From positions 1 through 64,000 of the forward strand of contig JAVXUO010001430.1 in the NCBI GenBank assembly GCA_033065855.1: a stretch of 64,000 nt of DNA, read 5' to 3'. Below the pieces are notes generated by a model, which had not been told where the DNA came from, did no database searches, and saw nothing but the letters and a program-made list of their open reading frames with translations. Both the position numbers and the translations under genes were made by a program. The DNA comes from Escallonia rubra. Lineage: Eukaryota; Streptophyta; Magnoliopsida; Escalloniales; Escalloniaceae. The number at the start of each line of letters is the position of its first letter. Position 1 is the stretch's first letter. Of this stretch, positions 35,008 to 46,475 are shown one piece after another.

Positions 35008-38000
35008 TCAGTCTTCCCGCACTTTAAAGCAGCGTCCATGTTGTAGTTGCATTATATGTCCCCTTAAACTGCAGTCTTCCACCTGAAAGCAAAGCAACTA
35101 ACCAGTTACACACAGAAGGCTAATGAAAAGATAACGTATGTGCATTTGTACTTCCTTCCCTAGGTTTTCTGATAGCTCTCTTCGTCCCACCCACCCCCCC
35201 CCCCCTCAAAACGCACGATAGGAGAAGCACTCTCACCCAACTTGCAAGCAACTATCCTGAAACTTTGATGATAGATACTATAAGCACAATGTTAAGGCAA
35301 ACCTGTGATGCACGAGCCTTGAACAAGAGATCTCCACATTCGTCAATAAGAGCTCTTTCTCCACCAACAACCCTGGCTAGTTCTGAAAGCAAATTATCCA
35401 TTTCTCTGGCCTGCACTTTAGAAGTTGCTTTTAGAACGCCATCAAACTATGAAATGTGTGGGAACATGCATGTAACAATGCTCAACTTAACCACCTTGTC
35501 ACAGACTGTCCATATGAGATACCAAGTTCGTTGATTATCAACTTAAAAACTTTGTCACAGATTCTGTATCGGATACCAAGTTGGATATACGCTCCAGCTT
35601 GTTTAGATTGCTCACGTCTTTGTCCATGTATGGCACTATACTAGATACATTACGAAAATGCAGGTCCCTAATTGAATATATAAACAGATAAGAGAAGGAA
35701 AAAGGAGCTCCTTTTTTCTAGGATGTTTTGTTTTACACACATCCTTAACTAAGAAGGTAACATGCTTAAATAGTACAGAAATGATGTAAGATTGCAATCC
35801 AGTTATTCAGTGTTCCAAGTCTATTCAGCATGGCACCATCCCAAGTCATTTTTTGTGTGGATCTTCTTCCATCTAAAGCTCTAGGGTCAGATCTGTTTGG
35901 AAACGATACCATATGTCCTTTTAAAACTTCGAAAACATTTCATATCTACAGCCTTTCAGACTGTCTGGAGAACACTAGTCATTCAGTTTTCGTACCTTTG
36001 GCATAAAGCTTTGGACACGGTCACCTATCATTTCCATCACCTTTATTGCTGAGTTTAAAGCCTCTCCTACTTCTTTGTTATCAGCCTGAAATTAAATTAT
36101 GGTTCACTGCATCATCATCATTGGACGGCACCATCACGCATTAAAAAGTCACAAACACTGGCCAAATGATATCTCACCTGTACATTCCCACTGATTGGAA
36201 GTCGAAGCAAGGAATTGAACAAAGCATGACTTGTTCCTGACAATGAAACTGAGTACTCCTCCTCAAAAGCAGACCATTCATCAAGATGTGGTATCTAACA
36301 TCAGCAAAACCAGTGTGTAGTAGTAAGAAGGAATAAAACTAACACAGTTCAAAGATCATCGAGTGCATGTACTAACTTCACCTGCATCATGCATTGTATG
36401 AATGCATACTTTAATAAGAGGATAGTCAAAGGCTTCCCACCTTATTCCCGACTCACAGTGAGCCAATTACAATTAGCCTTGTCATGTTGGGGGGGTTTAA
36501 CTTTAGGAAATCAAAGGGTTGGAAGTCTATTAACATTCATGACTAGATGGAGAACCTAAAATGAGGCAGTCAAATGTCTTGCTAGAAGACAGGATAAATG
36601 CAGTACAATACTGAGTCACGGTAAAGACTAGGAAAAAGAGAACAAGACTATTTTATTGTGCAGTGTGCTGCTAGAAGAGAGGAAAAATGCGGTACAATAC
36701 CGAGTCACGGGAACACAGTTACTCAAAACAAAGACTAGGGAGAAGAGAACGAGACTATAGTGGCTGCAGACCATGATGAACTTATATGCTCTTTTTCTAT
36801 TCCAGAGAATTTGTTGCATCAACATGTCTTTAGTTATTCTTATCCGTATATATGGTCCTTCTCCACACTTCGCCCTCTGGGGTCTTCTGGGATAGAGGGT
36901 GCCTATGCTAGTCGCAGTTCAAAGCTTTTATCTTCTCAAAATACCCAAGACTATGTAAGATGTGGAAGGCGTGGAAACTTCCTTCATACTGCATGCTTTA
37001 AGATTTTTAAAATTTTAATTTTGAATTTGCATAACACTACAATCACCATTTTGCCTCCAACGTAGGCCTTTAAATGCCCCCATAAGAAGAAGTGATTTGT
37101 GTTGAGTTGCTAGGGTAAGATGAGGTAGCAGTAGACCGAGGATAGCTTGGGAGAAAAAGTGAGAAAAGACTTGGTTGGTAGGAATATAACAAAGAACGCA
37201 TACTTTACGGGGAGAGACGGGGGGGGGGGCGGAGGGCAAAGGCCAAACATATGTAGCTCATAGTTATCCAGCTTCCAAGTCACATTTTTTTCCAGCTCTT
37301 GAGGAATAATTTATTTACTTCAGCATCACCTTTTACACTAATGGTCCTAAGTTATCACTTGCCCTCAAAACTTAAGCTATTAGATAATGGACCCGATCAT
37401 TTCTTCTATGCTTAAACGTCCAAGATCATCTATATGCATGTGCAAACTTTACTAAGAAATGCCACTTTAATTAGGTCTCTATCTGCTTAACTTCTCAATC
37501 AGATGAACATATAATTAAACTCAAGTACTAATTACATGTCCTCTAATACTCTAGTTGGTCAGCTCCACGAATTCATCTCCCGCACTCTCGCCTATCCACT
37601 GTCATGTGTCCTGTTGTACTTCTGACAATCAAGCATCTTTGGGGATTCCGAAGGCCTACATTGAGTATGTTCACACCCCTCTGAACGAATCTTTCTCATA
37701 TTCACCTCAATAGTGCAGTTCACCTTCATTGGAAGTCTTCATTTCTTGCTCTATATGTTTTGACTTTTTGTATGCCTGCTCATCCGCCTTAGCAAGTGTG
37801 GTCACAGTCATCGTGCCACATCCTAGTATCATGATCCATAAATCATTTCAACCTCACAGTTTCTCCAACAAGTTTCCCTGCAACTTGGGACAAATTGACA
37901 ACCTCGTAGCACTTTTGATGCAACTCTCCACTTCATCCTATTTGGTCTTGTACTTGAATGACATACTTATTAGCACCTACTTCCCAAAGCTAATATTGGT

Positions 38001-40190
38001 CCTATGCAAGGGTATGTCAGATACTTCATTTCCCACCCATTATTAACATACTATCGCTTCTCTTTTTTGCCAACCTGATGAACTTCTCTTTGAAAGTTTA
38101 GACAAATGATTCAAGTACGAAGAGTTATTTTGTGATAAGGAATTTAAAATTTGAATTTTTATAGCGTATTCTAATTATAGTAGTGCACTACATATACATC
38201 TCAAGGTTCTTCTTGTTGTCTTGCTAAATTCTTGATTCAATTCAGATCACTATGGCTGGAGTTGTCAATAGGTTTTTTTAAGCTTTAAGGGTTTTACGTA
38301 GGACAAATTATCTCTATATTCCACCCCAATGCAAATAGTTTGTTGTTATCAGACATCATTCCTGGGGAATAATCGTGTCTTACCTGGGGGAGTCTTTTCT
38401 CCTAGAGTAGTTCAACTAATCTGATTTTGTCACTCATTCTGAGTATATAACCTCATGTCTGATATTATAATCTGCTAACTAATCGGCTCGATACTATTCT
38501 TAGTCAAATTTATACTAATCAGTTCAGGGTGAAAAGCAAAATAACAAGTTGACATGTCATAAGTTTCATCAATCCATGTAATTTTGTAGCTTTCATCGAG
38601 ATAGCTGCCTTACATGAGCTTCAAGAATTGTGGATAGAGTTTTTCTTCTTTGTAATAGCCCCAGCTCAATGCGTTCCTTTTCAACAGCCTCACGTAAATC
38701 TGATATCTTTGCTCCAAAAGCGTAAAGTTTTCTCTACAAGGAGATAAATTTGGGATATCAATTTAAGCGAGTGATCATTGCATTATACATAATAATTATA
38801 AAAAAAAAAACAGAGAGAAGTTAATCAGCATGCCTATCTCCGTCTATGTGATATCAACCAAGGGCTGGACCTTTTGTGCTTATTTGTGCCAAGAATGAAA
38901 GAAAGCAATCAGATACATTTCAAAACCGATAGGCTTTTGAAAACAAACCTCAGTTTCCTTTGTTTGAGCATGCATTGAGGCCTCCGCTTTTGCATTTGCA
39001 TATCTCCATTGCAAATAATGATTGTGAAGCAGTTTTAGGGAATGCACATCGTCTTGATGGGTAAAAGCCTTCTTTCCCTTCCTTGGATCTGTTGCAAGTT
39101 TTATGCAAGTCGGGTGCAGGGGAGGGCAAAGGCTTGCCATCTTTCCAAAGTTTGCAGAGGGTTTGGAGAGAGCAGAAGCCAGTCTCTCGCCGATTTTGAG
39201 CGAGGAGGGGTCACAACTGGAGAGTGGCAGATTCAGAGATCGGGAGCAAGGCGAGGCAGGGAACTTTGAAGAATGGCAGTCAGTCGCCTTACTGATGCTG
39301 TTGTTGCTGCTGCTGCTGCTGCAACTTGTATCTGGGAGCAATCTGGTATCTCCCTCTGGCATGGAAGAGCGCATATCTGCAAGAGTCTGTGTCCTGCTGC
39401 TGTGTAGATTCGAAGCAGGCAAACTAGAGCGCATGTCATGCAATACTGCGCCATTTTGTGCATCTGTTTTGGCATTATCGGGCAAACTAGAACAAGGATT
39501 TAAAGGAATCGAAATTTCTCCTTGCGATGATGGTTCTCTACTAGCTGGGTAGGAGGGTTGAGCAGGCGATGACAAACCACTTGACTGGAGTAGCTTGGTA
39601 GCCGCGGTGGGTGCAGCACCATTAACGACGTTGGCGTGGCGCTGAGTGCTTGGGGTCCTGAATCTTGACGGAATGACCCTATCTACACCTGCCACAATTA
39701 TTGGGGTATCAGGTCTTGACGAGGAGCTTCTACCTTGACACCACTTTCCAGAATTAATAGTAGCACCATTAGTCACAACAAGGCTTTTAGAAAGCGTTAC
39801 ATCTGAGAACTCTTGGTGGTGGTGATGGGGTTCACCGTTCTCCTTGAAAAGCTTGACAACAGCACGGTGCTTTCTGTGCACAGGCATATTGTTAAGTACA
39901 GCGGCCGCTTTATTATGTGATGCCAAGGGAGAGTCCGAGCTTCGAACTACGTTGTCATCAGCACAACATACTAATTGTTCCAAACTCCTGGAGCGATTAT
40001 GATGCTGAGATGCTGTGGTTTGCTTCGCAAGGGGAGATCTGGCCGACAAAAGATGGAGATCCCCAGAAGAAGAAGAAGACGATGAAGAGACCAGCGGAGA
40101 CATAAATCTAGAGCTCACCTCCCTCACTCTCGGCCGGCGATTATGAGGCAGGGGAGCACCCGTAGCAACTCCGGCCGCCGGATTATCCAT
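35008..40190 (-). CDS. QWRF-motif (DUF566) microtubule protein, EDE1/AUG8-like
   Basis: Six exons on the minus strand join in frame: 38949-40190, 38614-38733, 36178-36294, 35996-36085, 35303-35410 and 35008-35082 (583 aa). Exon 1 is a long Ser/Pro-rich basic region with EDE1-type 'DMRSSMPEGDTRLLP', and ends with the family hallmark 'LQWRYANAKAEA' (about residues 393-404; QWRY instead of QWRF). Later exons give the conserved helical part: 'LYAFGAKISDLREAVEKERI', 'IPHLDEWSAFEEEYSVSLSG', 'VMEMIGDRVQSFMPK' and a short C-terminus 'VEDCSLRGHIMQLQ'. QWRF proteins of this type bind microtubules and act as the eighth augmin subunit, recruiting gamma-tubulin nucleation to the spindle and phragmoplast. 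In Arabidopsis EDE1 is needed for endosperm and embryo mitosis. Within the family the EDE1-like group is the best fit. Intron 2 is 2.3 kb and holds no recognised element. Confidence 0.9.
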
Positions 40191-41455
40191 TTTCTTTTTT
40201 CTCCAAGCAGTTTTGAAGCAAATAAGCAGAGGCGAAATTCAATGTTATTCAGCAATCAATCAAAATATTCACGAACGAGTAAAACAAACAAGTAGATGTG
40301 AGCGATTTAAGAAGCAGTTGGCCACAAAACCCAAATGCGGGATTTGATTACAAATTATAAGCCGACAGACACCCCTGAGTCGAAGCAACTGAACCCAATT
40401 CGACTCAACTGTGACAGGCCAGCGCTGGTCTGCCTCTGCGTTCGGATGGATATGAGAGAGAAGAAGAGGGGGATTGCAGAGTTGAAAAGGGTAAAGAAAG
40501 ACGACTGTGAGAACTAGCCGTTGCGACTCTCGAACAAGCTAACGGTTCCTTGTTTTAAAATTGTGTAATACTCCGTATGAAAGATAGGAAAAGATATTGG
40601 TTTTAACCCCCCCATGAATGGTAACAAAGGTTACTTTGCAAAGATGACCGTCGCTAATTACTACTTAGTCCCTACTTAATTAATAATATATTTTTTTTGG
40701 GCCGTTTCGTAGGTATTCTTTTTCATAGATTTATCTTTTCTGACATTTTTTTTTTTTTCTTCACATTTAATTATTTACCCATTTATTTTTCTCTTTTATT
40801 ACTCACTTTCTCCCATCCCTCTCACTTTCTCTCTCTTGGGGTAGAATAGGAATTCCCATAAAATATAACTCATACTCTTAATAAGCTTGTAAGTCAAAGG
40901 TGATCAAATAAACAAGGACGAAAAGAGCATTATTTATGAAATGCACACGCCGTTCGTGTACGACTCATTTATTGTATAACTCCAAAAATAACTTTTCATC
41001 ATATGCTCAAAAAAAATTCCTAGATATCCCTAAACTCAATCATTTTCAAACTTACAACAAAAAATCACTAAATCTCATCAAATCCCTAAAGTCATGTTAC
41101 CACTTTCTCTCACTTTCACCCAGCACCCATATTCCCCCCCCCCCCCCCCCCCCCCCCCAAACCCCCCACCAATATGCCGCCACACATACATCACACAACA
41201 TGCACGCATACACACATCAGCAGGCACACACCATATCTCCCCACCAATTTGCCGCCACACACACGCGTCAGCAAACACGTGCCTGCACACACATGTAGGC
41301 ACACACAGACACGTAGACCACCGCATCCACCATTATTCGCCACCACGACCTAGCATCGCGTGGCCACCACCTCTCCATAAACCCAGTCACTGCCCACGTC
41401 TATAGTGTGCAACCAATTGCCCGTCTGCGCCCATAGCTTCCAACCAATAACTTTC
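40191..41455. other. Upstream region of the QWRF gene and low-complexity spacer
   Basis: The first few hundred bases are leader and promoter of the minus-strand gene. A run of 25 C (41134-41158) follows T- and A-rich sequence, then CCGCCACACA-type short repeats up to about 41340. No gene is seen. Confidence 0.5.
41134..41158. repeat. Poly(C) run of 25
   Basis: A homopolymer of 25 C, followed by AA and CCCCCCA. The minus-strand glycine-rich open frame here is an artefact of it. Confidence 0.9.
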
Positions 41456-42907
41456 TGTGACACCCTCAACCCAAGTGACATAACCGGGCTGAGTTATCAA
41501 CCATAATCACTTTCAAAACCCTGTGCTGAATACAGAGCAACTACATCATCATACTCATACATCATTAATAGACGCTCCAAATTGCGTCCTTACAAAAATT
41601 TTCTTACAAGCATACATCATACTGCAGCGGAAGACTTTCAAGTCTTTAAAAACCATGAAAGTATACAACCTAATATACGACTGTAGTCGTAGGACTCTTA
41701 TCAACCTATCTCGCAACACATTCTTCATTCCACCATTTCTAGCTGTTCTTACCTCACACAACTGATCCCCTTACTCAACTTTTCTAGCTTATGTCTTTTT
41801 CCTTTCTAGAAGGTTCTCCTTGATCAACCTCATAGCCTGCACAATACAACATAAGGAATGAGCGCAAATCGCCCAGTAAAAACAATACGAGGAGTATCGT
41901 ATACAAATGATTCAAAAGACTCGGAGGAATAATAATCATCTCAATGATAGCAATGAATCAAGAGTAGTCAATAAATTTCAGCATCAACATAACTTGTCGA
42001 ACGATAATTTTTCTTTCGTTAGACTGAGCGGCTTTAAGGCCCAATAGAACATCATTACGGCCACCTCATCATGGACAAGACAGACTGACCGACAGACAGA
42101 CTGACTATGCAAGTGAACACTAAAATAAGAAATTGAAAAGATAAACATCAACGAAATACAAGTCATTAAAATCATTAACATCAAAAGAAAATCAAATGCA
42201 ATGCAACTCAGACACGACAGACTAGACTTGACCAGACCTGATAGACTTGACTCGCGCGCCCTACATCCTTTTTGCCAGTGATCATGTTTCACAGGCCATC
42301 CTCATCATATTGATGTCCCATTTTACGGGATGTTCATCTCAGTCTCAAATAAATAGAAGAGACACTGTCAACAGGCAGGGAGCTCATTTAGAGTGCTTTC
42401 CCTAACCACGTTACAGCCATGCAACAAAACATCATTAACGGGGCGGACTAAGGGAGAATTTATTCCACCTTATGTCCTCAACAACACAGCTCAACAAGGA
42501 ATACCGGATCAACAAATCAACCGGTGTTCAGACATAACAACAAGAGTTTAACGTGACATCATCAACATGGCGGACTTGGGAGAAGGCTACCGCAAGCCCT
42601 CAACAACGTTCTTACATAAGAGAAATGTTGACTACCAATAAGTGCCAACATTTCACAACAACATGCAACGACCTCCACAACATCATTATCAACGATAGGG
42701 CGGACTCGGGAGAAGTTGCCACAAGTCCTCAATAGTGTTCTAAAAGAGAAAAGATATCAGATATCAATAATTGTCAGCATCTCACAACAACCACACGATA
42801 ACCCCTTCACAACACCATCATCAACTTTAAGTATGCTAATCGAATCGAATCATAGCATACTGGGACACCCATCATCCTCACTAAATTCTATCAACAGGGC
42901 GGACTAA

Positions 42908-44347
42908 GGGTCCGTTTGGAACCAATTCTTTTGGGATTTGGATTTCAGATTTGGAATTGGATTTGGAATTCAATTCACTTCTTTTTGTTTGGAACGAAAG
43001 GGAATTCAAATAACAAAATTTCAATTTTGTGTTTGGAGAACAGAGGAAATGGAAAGGTAATAATTTTTTAGACAATTATATCCTTGATTTACGATGAAAA
43101 ACAAATTACGGTAAATGGTTTCAAGTGTGCTAGTGCCAGCACATGGTGGTGGCGGCAGCGGCGGCACTGCACGGTGTAGCAACATCGACGGTGGTTGGGT
43201 GGTCAAGTGATGGTAATGATGGTAGTCGTGGTATTGAGGTGTAACAAAGTGTAACTAGAGGTCATCAACTGACGCCAATAGTGATGCCGATGGCAGTAGT
43301 GGCGGCGGTGGTGGCAGTAGTGGTGGCGGCGGAGGCGACAGTAGTGATGGCGACGGTTGTGGTGGCAGTAGTAGTGGTGGCGGCGGTGATGGTGGTGGTG
43401 GCGGCAGTAGTGATGGTGGTGGGGGTGAAGGCAGTAATGGCGGCATCAATGGTGGCAGTAATGGTGGTGGCAATAGTGGTGGTGGTGGTGGCAGTAGTGG
43501 TTGCTGCGGTGATGGTGGTGGTGGCGGTAGTAGTGATGGTGGTGGGGGTGAAGGTAGTAGTGGCGGCAGCGGTGGTGGCAGTAGTGGCGGTGGTGAGGGT
43601 GGTGGTAGTGGCATTATTGGTGGCAGTGGCGGCGATAGTGGTTGTGGTGGCAGTGGTGGCGGTGGTAGTGGTGGCGACGGTGGTAGTCGTGGTAGTACTG
43701 GCGGTAGTGGTGGGGGATGCAGTGGCGGTGGTGGTGGTAGTAGCGGTGGCAGTAGGGGTGGCAATAGTGGTGGTGGTGGCAGTAGTGGCAGTACTGTTGG
43801 TGGCGGTGGCGATGGCGGTGGGGTAGAGGTGAGGGATGCAGTGGCGATGGTGGTTGTAGTGGTGGTGGTGGTGGTAGTGTTCGCATTGGTGGTGGTGGTA
43901 GTGTTCGCATTGGTTGTGGCGGCAACGACAGTGGTAGTGATGGCGGCGACGGTGGTGGTGGTGGTGGTAGTGGTGGTGGTGGCAGTGGTGGTAGTAGTGG
44001 CGGCGACAACGGTGGTGGTGGCGACAGTAGTGGTGGCGGTGGCAGTAGTGGTGCTGGTGGTGGTAGTAAAAGTGGTGTTGCGGTAGCGGCAATGAAGATG
44101 GTGGTGGTGGGTTCATTGTTGGAGAGATGTAGAAAAAAAAGGGTAAGATAGGTAGATAATTAATTTTAATTCAAGTAAATCGAAATCCCATGAAATCCGA
44201 CCATTTTTCATCGGATTTCACACTATAGAAACAAATCCAGTCAAATCCCATGAAATCCAATTCCAATTCCTTTTTTTAATGTTCCAAACAACAAAATTTA
44301 AGAATTTGAAATGAAATCCCATCAATTCCATGGTTCCAAACACACTC
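42908..44347. mobile_element. PIF/Harbinger-like element with triplet-repeat core, 1,440 bp
   Basis: Ends GGGTCCGTTTGGAACC and GAGTGTGTTTGGAACC (reverse complement of the right end) are inverted, and both sides carry TAA (42905-42907, 44348-44350), the Harbinger target duplication. The subterminal parts on both sides carry inverted 'tttgggatttggattt' / 'aaatcgaaatccc'-type sequence. The middle is a degenerate GGY array. It inserted into the long LTR, splitting one of its 'ggcggactaaggg' repeats. Confidence 0.68.
43140..44115. repeat. Degenerate (GGY/RGY)n trinucleotide array, almost 1 kb
   Basis: Nearly continuous ggtggtggcagtagtggcgg-type triplets. Because stop codons are rare in such sequence, several frames on both strands stay open for 85-283 codons (Val/Ala, Ser/Gly, Pro/Leu, His/Thr-rich). 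None should be called a gene. Confidence 0.9.
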
Positions 44348-46475
44348 TAAGGGAATTATTCTACCCTAAGTCCTCAACAGCACAATTCATATACGTATAC
44401 CGGTCACAATGACTACCGGTGTCAACACATAACAACAAGAGTCCAATATAAACGTCATCAACATGGTATGCTAATCGAAACAATGAGTTAGCATAATAGA
44501 ACCGCATTGTCCTTACCTGGTTGGCTTACAGCCGAAGCAACTCGTAATCTTTGATCGCAACGAGCTGCATCACCTAGTCAAATAATACTCTGCTCGTTAG
44601 AAACCATTCAACATATACGCACTCCTTATTCTACCCCTTCCCACTTAACCATTCATAGCATTTTACGATAGCTAGTTAATTCGATCCGATAATCGGATCC
44701 TTAATCTAGCCTTATCGACTTATTATCGATAACAACCCTCATTTTAGACATACTACCACTATTCCTCGCTTCCCACCACTTCGAACGCATAATATTGCGC
44801 GTTCCCAAAAATTTAGCGCCAACCTGACAAATTACCAAAATACCCCTAATGGTTCACTACCACCACAACACCCCAAATCAACTTCAAAACAACCTTTCAG
44901 GCATTTTACAACCCTTCCCGGACTAACAAGTTCTTCACAAATTTCTACCGAAAAATTACCAAAATACCCTTATACGGTGGCAAATTACCAAAATGCCCCT
45001 GAGGGTTCCCGGTACTAGAAAAATCTCAAAACCGCTTTAAAACGCTATTTTAAGCATCCTGAAATCATTTTTGAGTTAAAAAGTATTTTACAAAATTTTC
45101 GCCCAAAAATCCCGAACCGGCGTCCGGACCGAGCGCTTAAAAGCCCGTTCGGCCAAAAATGGCTAACGACTTCGGAATGACCCGAAATCTTGGGAAATGG
45201 AACTTCTCAGCATCATAGAATCCTCATAAAAGTTTTGGGCAAAACCGCGCTCGTTTGGTATTTTAAATTTCAGCGCAAAGTTCCAAACTTCCCACATCCG
45301 TTCACCCTCTTCCCGACTTCGGAAAAATCTGAAAGTTTTCCACGATACAGGCCTTCTAACAATAACTAGGGTCTCTTTTTTTCACTTTGGCTAAATATGA
45401 CCCTAACTATTTTTAAAAATTCGAATTCTAAACTGCTTACTTAATTTTCACCTTTAGTGACAAAAACATTCACTATTCACATTAAACACACACACTACTT
45501 CACCTTCACGCACACACACTCGTCTTCTTCATCCTTCAACCTTCACACTCCTGGTTTCTCTTTCAATCGCACATGAATCTCCTCCATAACTCATCTTAAA
45601 TCATTTAAAATTATTGCAATCCATCCAATCATGCCCCGAACACACTTTTATACATCTAATTCATTCAATTAAACACAATCATACCCACTAACAAACCCGA
45701 AGAACACACATATATATTCAGCTGAGTTGAACCAATATTCAATCCAATTCCCACAATTTGTTTTTCGCAATTAGGGTTCAAGATCATACCCAGTTAGGGT
45801 TCGGATTCAACCTTTTCTTCTTTCTTTCCTTTCCTTCCTTCTCCTTCCTCCTTTTTCCTTCCCTCTTTCTTCTCTTCCTTTCCTCTCTGTTTGCTGTGTT
45901 CTTCGCGGTACTGTTCACGCCACTGTTACTGTTCACAGATTTCTTGTATTTGCATTTTCCTCCTCAAACTTTCCTTTTATATTTTCCTCATTAATCTCCA
46001 TCCATCAATACTTCATAATTTTCCACAATGACTCAGGCTATGGCAAGCAGGAGGTGGCCATCGTGCATGGCCTGTTTTCCCCAGGTTATGCCACATTTTG
46101 CAAAGTTTCAAAATTTGCACTTTGGCCCCTCAAGTTTCTAAAATTGCATTTTGACCCCTCGACTTTGGAAAATTACAATTTGACCCCAAAATCACCCTAA
46201 CCCCTCCTTTAGCCCCCTAACACCTCATTATCATCAAAAGGATGCTACTTAATAAAGATATGCATCCCCGTTCATCATATTTTCTAAAATTACATTTTTG
46301 CCCCTTAACTTTCCAAAATTACTTTTCAACCCCCACAGCCACACTAACCCCCTTATTTAGCTCCCTAATACTTAATCATCACCAACATATTGCTACTTAA
46401 TAAAAATAGCACTCCTTAATTAATCAAACTTACAGTTAGATTAACTTTTGGTATTTTCCAGGGTATCACACTTTC

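Larger units (their letters stand above)
41456..46470 (-). mobile_element. Candidate long solo LTR (Gypsy, Tekay/Del-like), with nested insertion
   Basis: The segment starts TGTGACACCC and ends GGGTATCACA, so it has TG...CA ends, and is flanked by a perfect 5 bp duplication ctttc (41451-41455 and 46471-46475). Read on the minus strand it begins TGTGATACCCTGG, has segments like 'aggggcaaaaatgtaatttt' and a TATA-like 'gaggaaaatataaaagg' near 45975-45990. I see no primer site, gag or pol and no second LTR, so a solo LTR is more likely than a full element. Removing the nested element at 42908-44347 leaves about 3.6 kb, long but within range for Tekay/Del-type LTRs. Internal direct repeats around 'gggcggactaaggg'-type units occur near 42440-42740 and at the nested insertion. 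Confidence 0.6.
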
